Shown: one piece after another, positions 7,288 through 15,163 of the stretch | How positions within the stretch are numbered: position 1 is the stretch's first letter | How the letters are laid out: each line of letters begins with the position of its first letter | Assembly (NCBI GenBank): GCA_964443275.1 | Contig: CAYUCE010000025.1 | Span: 1 to 23,739 of the forward strand | Direction of reading: 5' to 3' | Length of the DNA: 23,739 nucleotides | Source: CAYUCE01 sp964443275 | Lineage (GTDB): Bacteria; Bipolaricaulota; Bipolaricaulia; CAYUCE01 | Translations under genes and position numbers: made by a program | The notes under the pieces: model-generated | Seen by the model: the letters and a program-made list of their open reading frames with translations, nothing else | The model's database searches: none | Told to the model about the DNA's origin: nothing

Positions 7288-8187
7288 TTATTCCTCCCTC
7301 CTTTGGGATGAACCAGTTTTAATCTCAGTTGATGTTTCAGATCTATCAGAAAAATTGGCTAAATTGTCTACCACTTTTTGAATAGCGGAGTCGGGAGTGG
7401 AGGCACCTGCCGTTACCCCCACTCTTTTAATTCCCTTGAACCAAGAACCTTTAAGCTCTTGGTTATTCTCTATGTGATAGGTCTTCACTCCGGTTTGCCG
7501 GCATACAGAAGCCAATTTTTTAGTATTAGCCGAGTTTCTACCCCCTACAACTATCAGTAAATCCGCCCATTTGGCCAGATTAGTCGCTGCCTTATAACGT
7601 TTCCCGGTCTCCGGACAGGTAGTATCAACTATATGTACGGAATCGGCTTCACCGAGATACTTTTCCAAAAACTTTCCGGCAAAATGCACAAAAGCCCGCT
7701 GCCCTTTGGTAGTTTGAGAAATAAGGCAGATTTTTTCCTTGAGTATCTTCAGCTCCTCACCTACATCTAAAATAGCTCTACCTTCTCCGCCAGTCCAACC
7801 TAAGATACCTTTTACTTCCGGATGATCTTCTTCCCCGTACAAGACTACCTGATACCCACGTTCGGTCATCTCTTGGACTACTTCCTGGGCCCTTCGAACT
7901 ATTGGACAGGTAGTGTCCACCAGATCAAGGTCTCTCTTCTGAATGTCCCGGTAGATGTCCTCACCTACTCCGTGGGCAGTAATGGCTACCCTTTTGTTTT
8001 TTACCTCATCCAGTGATCTAACCGGAGTAGCTCCTTTTTTGGCCAAGGTTTCAACCACGTCCGGGTTATGAACGATGTCACCTAAAGTGAAAAGCTTCCT
8101 TCCCGAGTCCACTTCCCTGGTAACAATTTTTGTAGCCCGGCGAACACCAAAGCAAAATCCCAAAACATTCGCTTTTTTAATTTCCAT
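7288..8187 (-). CDS. ispH: 4-hydroxy-3-methylbut-2-enyl diphosphate reductase
   Basis: Last enzyme of the MEP pathway, reducing HMBPP to IPP and DMAPP with a [4Fe-4S] cluster. It has 299 residues. The three cluster cysteines are Cys12 (GFCFGV), Cys94 (DTTCPIV) and Cys191 (DTTCPET). The HMBPP-binding His40, His72 and His122 and the catalytic Glu124 (DHPEVKG) are present. It starts 1 nt after squalene-hopene cyclase, with AGAGGA in the end of that gene as ribosome binding site. In this operon it supplies C5 units to the polyprenyl synthase and so to hopanoids. The protein is a stand-alone IspH, not the IspH-S1 fusion found in some Firmicutes. An S1 gene lies elsewhere in the window (17149). Confidence 0.96.
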   Translation of the reverse strand: MEIKKANVLGFCFGVRRATKIVTREVDSGRKLFTLGDIVHNPDVVETLAKKGATPVRSLDEVKNKRVAITAHGVGEDIYRDIQKRDLDLVDTTCPIVRRAQEVVQEMTERGYQVVLYGEEDHPEVKGILGWTGGEGRAILDVGEELKILKEKICLISQTTKGQRAFVHFAGKFLEKYLGEADSVHIVDTTCPETGKRYKAATNLAKWADLLIVVGGRNSANTKKLASVCRQTGVKTYHIENNQELKGSWFKGIKRVGVTAGASTPDSAIQKVVDNLANFSDRSETSTEIKTGSSQRREE

Positions 8188-8188
8188 T

Positions 8189-10129
8189 TTATTGTTTTTC
8201 CTCTCTTAAGTTCCGGTATCTACCCAAGGCCATCAGGGGAAAATAATTTCGATAAAGATGATAGTTAATCATAAAATCACCCGGAAAACCAGTACCTGTA
8301 AACTGATCCTCCTTCCAGTTACCCTCGCCGTTCTGAGTGGATATTAGAAACTTTACCCCTTTTGTGATGGAGGGGTGATCAATATCCACAGAGGCCATAA
8401 GCCCAAGTAGTGCCCAGGCAGTCTGGGAAGCGGTGCTTTTCCCCCTCCCTTTAAGCTCAGGGTTATCATAGGTTGCCGCCGTCTCCCCCCATCCTCCGTC
8501 CGGATTTTGCTTGTTAATTAGCCAATGGGCGGCTTTTTGTACGTATGTCTTATTCATATTCTCGCCAATCTCATTTAATGCTGGCAGTACTGCCCCCGTA
8601 CCGTAGATGTAGTTTACCCCCCACCTGCCGAACCAAGAACCATCTTCAATCTGTTCCCTCTTTATATATTCTAGTGCTTTTCTTACCGGCGGGAAATCCT
8701 TCTCGTACCCCATCCTACCCAAAAGCTCCAATACGTGAGCAGTGACATCCACGCTGGGAGGATCGATAACCTCACCAAAATCGCAAAAAGGTAGTTTAGT
8801 AATGTATTTTCCGGTATTATTAACATCAAATGATGCCCAACCGCCATTTTTACTCTGCATGGAAACCAGCCACTTAAATCCACGTTTTAGAGATTCTTCT
8901 TTTCGGTCTTCTTCCAATCCTTCAATTCCCATTAATGAGATCATCACAATCGCCGTATCGTCAGTATCCGGATACCACTTATTAGCAAACTCAAATGCCC
9001 ATCCACCGGGTTGGCCACTTTTGTTCTTTACTGCCCAATCACCGAGGTGAGTCACTTCATTGGCTAGGAGCCACTGGCCAGCGCGGACCAAGGATTCATG
9101 CCCAGGATCGATACCTGATTCCAATAAAGCCACTGAGGCCAGCGCGGTATCCCATACCGATGACAGGCAGGCCTGAAAGCGGAAAGTATCCTCTTCCTCT
9201 ATGGAGAAAGATTCAAATCCTTCAATTCCCTTGGCTATGGTAGGATGAGAGTTGGAATATCCCAAGACCTTTAGGGCAATAAGAGAATAGACCCAAGGTG
9301 GTTGAATTCCACCCCAACTGCCGTCCTCTTCTTGGTGTTTAATAACCCATTCGGCTGCTTTTTGGATGGCTTTTTCTCTACCTGGATTTACCGGTAGCCG
9401 CTCATACAGCTTTAGAACTACATCCATTATCTTGAAAAACCACTCCCAGGTGAATACTTTAGGGTTGCCGGGTAGGGAATGGTTAATCTCCTCTGGTGGA
9501 CGAGGGTATAACTCATCAAGCCTGGCATGCTCTGGTACCTCAAATGTTGGCTTTTTGGTCAGAATTATCAACATAGGCACTATGGTACCTCTGGCCCAAC
9601 TGGAAAAACCGTAGATATTAAACGGACAACCCGGAGGAAAAAACATAAGCTCGGGAGGCATGGAGGGAACACCTTTCCACGGAAATTGGCCAAACATGGC
9701 CAGCCATATTTTTGTAAATATCCTCGTTTTTGGAATCCCCCCCTGGGATAGTATGAAGCTTTTGGCCTTTCTCATTCTAGGATCATCCGGAGAGACACCG
9801 GCCAATTTGAGCGCAAAATAGGCCTCTACGGTGGTGCTTAAATCTCCCGGTCCGCAGGTGTAGATGTTCCACGCCCCGCTAGAGAGCTGTTTCTCAAACA
9901 GGTAATTAGCTATCTTCTCCCACAAGTTCTGGTCCCCGATCCTTAAAATATGGGTTAAAAGCAAATGTTCGGCAGTTATGGTAACGTTTGATTCAAGCTC
10001 CCCCCACCAGAACCCAGCCGGGTACTGAATATCGAGCAGATATTCTCTGGCTTTTCTAATTGAACCCTCCAAATCTGTGCCATAACTCTTTTTAGTTTCT
10101 TTTAACTTCGCTTCATTCATAGCTTCCAC
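8189..10129 (-). CDS. shc: squalene-hopene cyclase
   Basis: Cyclises squalene to hopene/hopanol at the membrane face. It has 646 residues, near the 630-680 usual length. The catalytic acid motif DTDDTA is at 388-393 (DxDDTA family motif). QW-type repeats are visible: QEEDGSWGG (about 266-274), SKNGGWASF (426-434), IEDGSWFGRWG (494-504), QNPDGGWGE (541-549) and QNGEGNW (599-605). The frame opens with GTG directly after the hpnG stop; ATG 10120 (codon 4) is an alternative. It lies between hpnG upstream and ispH downstream with almost no spacing. There is no sign of a frameshift or missing domain. Confidence 0.95.
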   Translation of the reverse strand: MEAMNEAKLKETKKSYGTDLEGSIRKAREYLLDIQYPAGFWWGELESNVTITAEHLLLTHILRIGDQNLWEKIANYLFEKQLSSGAWNIYTCGPGDLSTTVEAYFALKLAGVSPDDPRMRKAKSFILSQGGIPKTRIFTKIWLAMFGQFPWKGVPSMPPELMFFPPGCPFNIYGFSSWARGTIVPMLIILTKKPTFEVPEHARLDELYPRPPEEINHSLPGNPKVFTWEWFFKIMDVVLKLYERLPVNPGREKAIQKAAEWVIKHQEEDGSWGGIQPPWVYSLIALKVLGYSNSHPTIAKGIEGFESFSIEEEDTFRFQACLSSVWDTALASVALLESGIDPGHESLVRAGQWLLANEVTHLGDWAVKNKSGQPGGWAFEFANKWYPDTDDTAIVMISLMGIEGLEEDRKEESLKRGFKWLVSMQSKNGGWASFDVNNTGKYITKLPFCDFGEVIDPPSVDVTAHVLELLGRMGYEKDFPPVRKALEYIKREQIEDGSWFGRWGVNYIYGTGAVLPALNEIGENMNKTYVQKAAHWLINKQNPDGGWGETAATYDNPELKGRGKSTASQTAWALLGLMASVDIDHPSITKGVKFLISTQNGEGNWKEDQFTGTGFPGDFMINYHLYRNYFPLMALGRYRNLREEKQ

Positions 10130-10840
10130 TTAAACCTTAAGGCCACCCACTAAGGGAGTTACCAATCGGGAGATGGCCTGGGATGCTCTTCTGGAAGCAA
10201 TAGCCAATCGCAGGTAAGAAAGTAGCTCTCCCGGATGGCTTACTAGATGAAGAAAAATAGCTCTATAAGAATAGCCCTCCTCACCCTGACAAATATAAGT
10301 AGGTAGATCATCATCTACCTTATCCAAAATCACTCTGGCAATAAGATAAGGTATAGAGTTACTTTCCGCCTCTTTAGCCACCCAAAAGCTTTCCATATCC
10401 AAACCGATAGATTTCCTATCCACTAACTGCATTTTGGCCGCTTTTCCGGCAATATAGTTACAGGTTAGGATCTCACCCACCCAGTAATTTTGTTTATTTT
10501 CATCCAAGATAGCTTTAGCCTGCTCTAAAACCATACTATCCGCTGAAATAGCAGCCTCCACATCCGGGAAGCTAGAAATCCGGTGGGCCAGGAGGATATC
10601 ACCAGTTTGTAATTTATGATCCAATCCGGCGGCAAACCCAGTAGATATTAGTGCTTCAATTTTGTACTCTCTTATCAAGTCACCCAGGGTGTTTTCCACG
10701 CTTTCTCTGCCCATTCCGGTCCTGGCTAAAGTTATCTCTTTTCCAGAGATCGATCCACAGGCAAATTTTGATCCGGTTGCCCCAGCCTTTTTTCTAAGCC
10801 GGTTCATCTCTCTCTCTAAAGCAGCTATTACCGCTATCAT
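10130..10840 (-). CDS. hpnG: nucleosidase/phosphorylase-family hopanoid protein HpnG
   Basis: 236 residues of the purine phosphorylase/MTA-SAH nucleosidase fold: ARTGMGRESVEN (about 39-50), STGFAAGLD and the late IGLDMESFWVA that corresponds to the Met-Glu ribose-binding pair of the family. In hopanoid pathways HpnG removes adenine from adenosylhopane to give ribosylhopane or its phosphate. The start overlaps the hpnH stop as ATGA, and the next gene is squalene-hopene cyclase, which supports HpnG rather than a general MTA/SAH nucleosidase. Activity is inferred from family and context. Confidence 0.9.
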   Translation of the reverse strand: MIAVIAALEREMNRLRKKAGATGSKFACGSISGKEITLARTGMGRESVENTLGDLIREYKIEALISTGFAAGLDHKLQTGDILLAHRISSFPDVEAAISADSMVLEQAKAILDENKQNYWVGEILTCNYIAGKAAKMQLVDRKSIGLDMESFWVAKEAESNSIPYLIARVILDKVDDDLPTYICQGEEGYSYRAIFLHLVSHPGELLSYLRLAIASRRASQAISRLVTPLVGGLKV

Positions 10841-11862
10841 TGTTTGATTTCCTGCAGGATTTTCGACCTTCCAAAGCCTTTTATCATCGCCCCCAACTGG
10901 ACTGGATTTTTCACTGCACTCAAAACGGTCGAAGGTTCAAACCCAGAATGCATCATACAATTCGCACATCTTGGGTCCACACCCGGTCCGTATTCTTCCC
11001 ACAAGCAATCATCAAATAGCTGCTTAATCGATGGGACGTGCTTATCAACAATAGAATAACAAGGTACTCTCCAACCCAGTGGAGTATAGGTGGGGGTCAT
11101 CCATGCCGCACAGTCATATTCGCGAAAGCCCCGCAAAAAATCCAGATATAAAGGATTATTATAGAATTTAAAGCCATTAGTTGGGTCCAAAATCTCTCTG
11201 AATACTTTGATTGATTCCTGTCTCTTTAAAAAGAGATCCTTTTCTTTAACTGAGTCAAAGGAAAAGCCGGGGGAGACCATGATACCCTCAATACCCATAT
11301 CGGTAAGGGTTCCGAACAGTTCATGAAGCTCATTAGGGTCGCTTTCCTTAAAGATGGTGGTATTAGTACAAACCCGAAAACCCCTATCCAAAGCTTCTCT
11401 AATTGCTTCAATTGCCGTTTTGAAAACTCCCTTTTTTCTCACTCCCTTATCGTGGGTTTCCTCCATACCATCCAAATGAACAACCAAACATAAGTGCTTC
11501 TCAGGGGGGAACCTTTTGATAAAATCTTTTAAGAGAAGGCCGTTTGTACATAGATAAATAAAACGGTCCTGATTAATTATCGCTTTTACTATCTCATCAA
11601 TATCTGGATGAATCAGCGGTTCTCCACCGGCGATAGAAACGATAGGGGTATCCGCCTCAGAAATTGCTTTACCTGATTCCTGAACGGTGAGAATTTTATC
11701 CAAATGCCCTTTGTATTCTTTGATACGCCCGCAACCTTTACAATTTAAATTACATTTCTCCAAAGGCTCTAAGATGGTTACCATGGGAAATTTTTTGCCG
11801 CCGGCTACATGGCGAGCCAAGTGCTTGGCAACTTTTAAATTTAATGAAAGTGGTCTTCCCAT
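10837..11862 (-). CDS. hpnH: adenosyl-hopene transferase, radical SAM enzyme HpnH
   Basis: Adds a 5'-deoxyadenosyl group to hopene, the first step of side-chain extension. It has 341 residues. The cluster motif is CNLNCKGC (Cys37, Cys41, Cys44), followed by GGEPLIHPDI, the usual SAM-binding GGE segment near residue 79, and a C-terminal cysteine group (about residues 299-302, CANC). AAGG upstream of ATG 11862 serves as ribosome binding site, 5 nt after the polyprenyl synthase stop. Gene order hpnH-hpnG-shc makes the assignment firm and indicates that the organism makes extended C35 hopanoids. Confidence 0.95.
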   Translation of the reverse strand: MGRPLSLNLKVAKHLARHVAGGKKFPMVTILEPLEKCNLNCKGCGRIKEYKGHLDKILTVQESGKAISEADTPIVSIAGGEPLIHPDIDEIVKAIINQDRFIYLCTNGLLLKDFIKRFPPEKHLCLVVHLDGMEETHDKGVRKKGVFKTAIEAIREALDRGFRVCTNTTIFKESDPNELHELFGTLTDMGIEGIMVSPGFSFDSVKEKDLFLKRQESIKVFREILDPTNGFKFYNNPLYLDFLRGFREYDCAAWMTPTYTPLGWRVPCYSIVDKHVPSIKQLFDDCLWEEYGPGVDPRCANCMMHSGFEPSTVLSAVKNPVQLGAMIKGFGRSKILQEIKQ

Positions 11863-11867
11863 TATGC

Positions 11868-12920
11868 CTACCTTTCTCGATGAAGCAGAAAGCCGGTAAA
11901 CCTTTCCATATCCTCCATTGCCCAGGAAGGTAAACTAAGCTCTTCTAATTTGGTTAAGGCCTGGGTGGTGAGTTCATGGGTCTTTTTCTGGGTGAAAGCC
12001 TTGGAACCGGTATTTTGTAGGAGCTTTCTAATTTCGGCAAGTTCTTTTTCACCTAAGGTATCTTTTTGATAAATTTCAAGTAATTTCTCCCTTGATTTAT
12101 TCGAATTCTGGAGGGCAAATATTATGGGCAAGGTCTTCTTTTTCTGTGAGATATCGCTGGAATTTGGTTTGCCTGTTTTTTTATCTTCGCCCCAGATGCC
12201 CAAGTAATCGTCCCGTATTTGAAAAGCAAGCCCCAGCAATTTCCCCACCTGGGCCAGCTTTTTGGTGATTTTTTTATCATCGCGTCCCAAAATGGTTCCT
12301 ATCTCAAAGCTGGCCTCAATTAACGCTGCTGTCTTCTTTTCAATCATGCCCATATACTCGGGAACGGTAATCTCCAACCGATCCTCAAAATCTATGTCCA
12401 TACACTGACCTTCAATCATAGCCAAAGTACTTTGATTCAAAACCCTATTTACTGCAATCACCCTCCGATCGGGCACCTTTCCCCATAGCTCCCAAAATAT
12501 TAAATTAGATAAAATATTCAGAGCGTTGCCCGCATTTATCCCCTGAGGAGTTCCCCAAATCTTCCACACCGTGGGGGAGTGCCTTCTTTCCTTGTCTTGA
12601 TCCTGAATATCGTCATGTACCAGCGAGAAATTATGTACCAGTTCAATCCCGCAAGCCGCCGGCAAAGCCTGCCTCCATTCCCCCCCGGTTGCTTCACAGG
12701 AAAATAAGCAAAGAGAGGGACGAATCAGCTTGCCGTAGTTTTTATCCCTGGGATTACCTTCCTCATCTTCAAACCCCAAGTGATAGCGCATCATCCGATA
12801 CAACTTAAAATCTCCCTGAGGCACAAATTGGGCGAGCTTCCCTCTAACTTCGTCGGCGTACTTTCCGAACCTACTGATCTTCTTCCTCTCACTATTTGAT
12901 TTTACCTGCTCCACTGTCAT
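11868..12920 (-). CDS. trans-polyprenyl diphosphate synthase (probable farnesyl/geranylgeranyl type)
   Basis: Condenses IPP with allylic diphosphates. It has 350 residues. The first Asp-rich motif is DDIQD (103-107) without the two-residue insertion of many bacterial FPP synthases, and the second is DDYLG (237-241) in FQIRDDYLGIWGE. Phe98, five residues before the first motif, is an aromatic at a position that usually shortens the product, so C15 is likely, though C20 is possible. KLIRPSL near 64-70 stands where GKRxRP usually is. It is the first gene of the hopanoid operon, so its product probably feeds squalene formation. No clear ribosome binding site is seen before ATG 12920. Confidence 0.9.
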   Translation of the reverse strand: MTVEQVKSNSERKKISRFGKYADEVRGKLAQFVPQGDFKLYRMMRYHLGFEDEEGNPRDKNYGKLIRPSLCLFSCEATGGEWRQALPAACGIELVHNFSLVHDDIQDQDKERRHSPTVWKIWGTPQGINAGNALNILSNLIFWELWGKVPDRRVIAVNRVLNQSTLAMIEGQCMDIDFEDRLEITVPEYMGMIEKKTAALIEASFEIGTILGRDDKKITKKLAQVGKLLGLAFQIRDDYLGIWGEDKKTGKPNSSDISQKKKTLPIIFALQNSNKSREKLLEIYQKDTLGEKELAEIRKLLQNTGSKAFTQKKTHELTTQALTKLEELSLPSWAMEDMERFTGFLLHRER

Positions 12921-12964
12921 CTGTTTATTTTAAGTTAATTAATTGAATTTCGATATGGGGTATA

Positions 12965-12993
12965 CGTACTATTTTCCCTACCATTTCGTACTA
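12965..12993. repeat. direct heptamer repeat upstream of the hopanoid operon
   Basis: CGTACTA occurs at 12965-12971 and again at 12987-12993, 22 bp apart start to start, i.e. two helical turns, on the same face of the DNA. It lies between the response regulator gene and the first hopanoid gene, 45-75 bp before its start codon. The layout resembles a binding site for a dimeric regulator. This is an inference from spacing only. Confidence 0.4.
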
Positions 12994-12996
12994 GAC

Positions 12997-13021
12997 TAGG
13001 CCACAAAACCATTATGGCCTA
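12997..13021. terminator. inverted repeat after the response regulator gene (weak terminator or operator)
   Basis: TAGGCCA (12997-13003) and TGGCCTA (13015-13021) form a perfect 7-bp stem with an 11-nt loop, 30 nt beyond the stop of the response regulator. No T-run follows on the minus strand, so it is not a standard intrinsic terminator. It may slow polymerase or be an operator. Confidence 0.3.
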
Positions 13022-13050
13022 TTGAAGTGACCCCGGTCCAAAACTTATTA

Positions 13051-13689
13051 TCAACTGATCAAATGATGTCTAATAGCGTATAAAGTCAGTTCTGCCGGGT
13101 TGCTAGTGCCCAGCTTACTACTTATATTAGCCCGGTGGGTTTCTACCGTCTTCACACTTACTGATAGCTCTTCGGCGATCTCCTTGTTGGTAAGACCTTG
13201 GGCAATTAATCCCAATACATCCTTTTGTCGGGAGGTTAATATATCCTCACCCGGCTTGCTTGATTGATGTTGATGGTCGGATTCTTTCCTATAACGCCCG
13301 CAAGAACCACTAAAATAATGATTTCCCTTGCTCACGCTGTGGACTGCCTTGAGCAAATCCTCGGATGTATCACTTTTTAACACATAACCTAAGCTTCCGG
13401 CTTCTAGGGCTTGCCTTATATATTTTTCCTGATCTAGATTGGAAAAAAGTAGAACTTTAGCAGAAATATTCTCATTTTTTATCCAACAAGCCACGGTCAG
13501 GCCAACAAGAGAGGGAAGGCTCAAATCCAAAATTGCAACTTCAGGGGTGAGTCTAATAAGCAATTCTTTCGTCTTTTTAGCTTTGCCCGATTGACCCACC
13601 ACCTCGAAATTTGGCTCCTTATTCAAAAACTCTATGATCCCTTCCCTTTCTATGGTAAACGGATTGTATACAAATACTCTGATGGCCAT
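13051..13689 (-). CDS. NarL/LuxR-family response regulator with atypical receiver
   Basis: 212 residues: receiver domain 1-122, linker to about 148, LuxR helix-turn-helix 151-208 (LTSRQKDVLGLIAQGLTNKE then KTVETHRANI). The phospho-acceptor Asp55 (ILDLSLPS), Ser83 and Lys105 (YVLKSD) are present. The two acidic residues that normally follow beta-1 and bind Mg2+ are replaced: the segment reads RVFVYNPFTIEREG instead of a VDD-type motif. Phosphorylation may therefore be weak or absent. Its ribosome binding site AAGGAGGG overlaps the kinase stop codon, so the pair is coupled. It lies 130 bp upstream of and co-oriented with the hopanoid operon, which it may control. Confidence 0.9.
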   Translation of the reverse strand: MAIRVFVYNPFTIEREGIIEFLNKEPNFEVVGQSGKAKKTKELLIRLTPEVAILDLSLPSLVGLTVACWIKNENISAKVLLFSNLDQEKYIRQALEAGSLGYVLKSDTSEDLLKAVHSVSKGNHYFSGSCGRYRKESDHQHQSSKPGEDILTSRQKDVLGLIAQGLTNKEIAEELSVSVKTVETHRANISSKLGTSNPAELTLYAIRHHLIS

Positions 13690-13704
13690 ATCCCTATACC
13701 CTCC

Positions 13705-14958
13705 TTAACTTTTGGGAATAGCTATTTGGATCTTCGTTCCCCCTCCCTCTTCTGAGTGCAAGTTAAAATCTCCTCCGCAGGCTTTAACCTGCTCTTTTAT
13801 ACTGGCCAGTCCTAGACCGGCATTTTGGAAAGCTTTTTGGGCATCAAATCCCCTTCCGTCGTCGGTAATGGTAAGCTTTATTAATTGACCAACCTTATAA
13901 ATCTCAATCTCAACTGATCTCGCTTGTGCGTGCTTTCTTACGTTATTTAGAGCCTCTTGGACAATTCTATATAGCAATATCTCCTTTTGGGGTCCAATTC
14001 CATCCTTTAATGAAGAGCGTAACTTCACTTTAATCCCCGCGGTCTCTGCGAACCTGCTCACCAGCCAGTTCAAAGCCTGAGTTAAGCCCAGATTGTCCAA
14101 GATGGAAGGTCTAAGCCGGTGAGATAGATCTCTTATCTTTTTAAGTACCTCATTTACTAGGATTTGAGTTTCCTCTAATTTTTCCTTATCCACGTGTTTT
14201 TTCAGAAGGTTTAAATTCAGTTTCACCGCGGTGAGATCCTGCCCCACCTCATCATGAAGTTTTCTAGATATTCGTCTTCTCTCCTCTTCAGCTGTAGAAA
14301 GTAACTTTTGTGACAAGTCTTCAAGCTCTTCCTCACGCCTCTTTAGTGCTTCGGTGCGTTTGCGGTACACATTCGCAAATATACGGACCGTATAGGCCAG
14401 TATGGAGTACATCCCCACAGCACCTGCTAAAACGGTAGCCACAGTATAGTAAAGCTTTTGGTGTCCCCAGTTTCTTGAGCTAAAAAGGGCCCGGTGGGGT
14501 ATAATTTGAAAATATTCTAACCCAGCCAATAAACAGAAAAGGAAGATGGCAATACCGGTGATTACATAACCTTCGGTTCTAGGTAAAAAGAAGTTTGCGT
14601 ACAGAATTGTAAACATATAAAAGATTATCCCGATCCATTCCACTCCTCCCATAAGGTGAATCAAGTAGGTGATTATCAAAAGCTCCACCGTGAAAAAGCC
14701 GGCATGCACCTGGTGTAAAACGGCCCGTCCCTTCTGCTTTTTAACCAGGTACTTAAAAGGGAAAGTGGTAAGGAGCCAAAAGAGGGGAGAGTAAATTAGA
14801 GCGGGTGAAAATGAAATCCCTGAAACAAACCTGAGAAATAGTGCGATTAAAAAAAAGGAACCCAGTGTAATCCGCCGCACACTAATCGTCTTATAAATGA
14901 TTTTTTTAAGTTCAGAAAGCTCTGAATCTCTCTTTTTAGAGTGGATATTCTTATTCAT
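13705..14958 (-). CDS. membrane sensor histidine kinase (NarL/DesK-type, HisKA_3)
   Basis: 417 residues. Six hydrophobic segments (about 32-47, 52-69, 88-105, 107-124, 131-150, 171-193) form an N-terminal membrane sensor with almost no extracytoplasmic domain, so the signal is likely within or at the membrane. A short coiled coil (200-225) leads to the phospho-acceptor His235 in SRKLHDEVGQD. The ATPase shows the N box QEALNNVRKHA (334-344), G1 DDGRGFD (366-372) and GLGLASI (381-387). It is followed by its response regulator after 15 nt. On the minus strand a TATAAT at 14975-14980 lies only 17 nt before the ATG, so the mRNA may have almost no leader; no ribosome binding site is seen. Confidence 0.93.
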   Translation of the reverse strand: MNKNIHSKKRDSELSELKKIIYKTISVRRITLGSFFLIALFLRFVSGISFSPALIYSPLFWLLTTFPFKYLVKKQKGRAVLHQVHAGFFTVELLIITYLIHLMGGVEWIGIIFYMFTILYANFFLPRTEGYVITGIAIFLFCLLAGLEYFQIIPHRALFSSRNWGHQKLYYTVATVLAGAVGMYSILAYTVRIFANVYRKRTEALKRREEELEDLSQKLLSTAEEERRRISRKLHDEVGQDLTAVKLNLNLLKKHVDKEKLEETQILVNEVLKKIRDLSHRLRPSILDNLGLTQALNWLVSRFAETAGIKVKLRSSLKDGIGPQKEILLYRIVQEALNNVRKHAQARSVEIEIYKVGQLIKLTITDDGRGFDAQKAFQNAGLGLASIKEQVKACGGDFNLHSEEGGGTKIQIAIPKS

Positions 14959-14974
14959 AACTTTTTGTATGGAT

Positions 14975-14980
14975 ATTATA
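14975..14980 (-). promoter_or_regulatory. candidate -10 box for the two-component operon
   Basis: A perfect TATAAT (read on the minus strand) lies 17 nt upstream of the kinase ATG. The expected -35 position has no good match (AGACGG). If used, the transcript would start about 10 nt before the start codon. The rest of the 205-bp gap to recF (14959-15163) shows only a palindrome near recF. Confidence 0.35.
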
Positions 14981-15140
14981 CCTTCCCTTTAACCTATCCG
15001 TCTTTTAATAAAATCTTTAAGTTCTACTTCGCTTACCTACATTTAATATATTCAAAGAGGAGATTTCAATTTAAGGAGCCCCAGAGCATAACTTTTGGCA
15101 ATCAATTTGTAGCAGGCAGGTTTGATGAATTATCGATAGG

Positions 15141-15156
15141 AAGTTAAAATTAACTT
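15141..15156. repeat. palindrome just before recF
   Basis: AAGTTAA-AA-TTAACTT is a perfect 7+7 inverted repeat ending 7 nt before the recF GTG. It could be a repressor site or a hairpin over the translation start. Its AT-only make-up apart from one G/C pair makes chance occurrence possible. Confidence 0.3.
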
Positions 15157-15163
15157 AAAGAAA

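Noticed and set aside
8742..9050. 102-residue plus-strand ORF inside the squalene-hopene cyclase gene
   Set aside because: Lies wholly antisense to a well-conserved cyclase and has no family features; a frame shadow.
14941..15147. 68-residue plus-strand ORF between the kinase gene and recF
   Set aside because: AT-rich, begins inside the kinase gene on the other strand, no ribosome binding site and no recognisable motif; not a remnant of dnaN or the S4-domain gene that often precedes recF.
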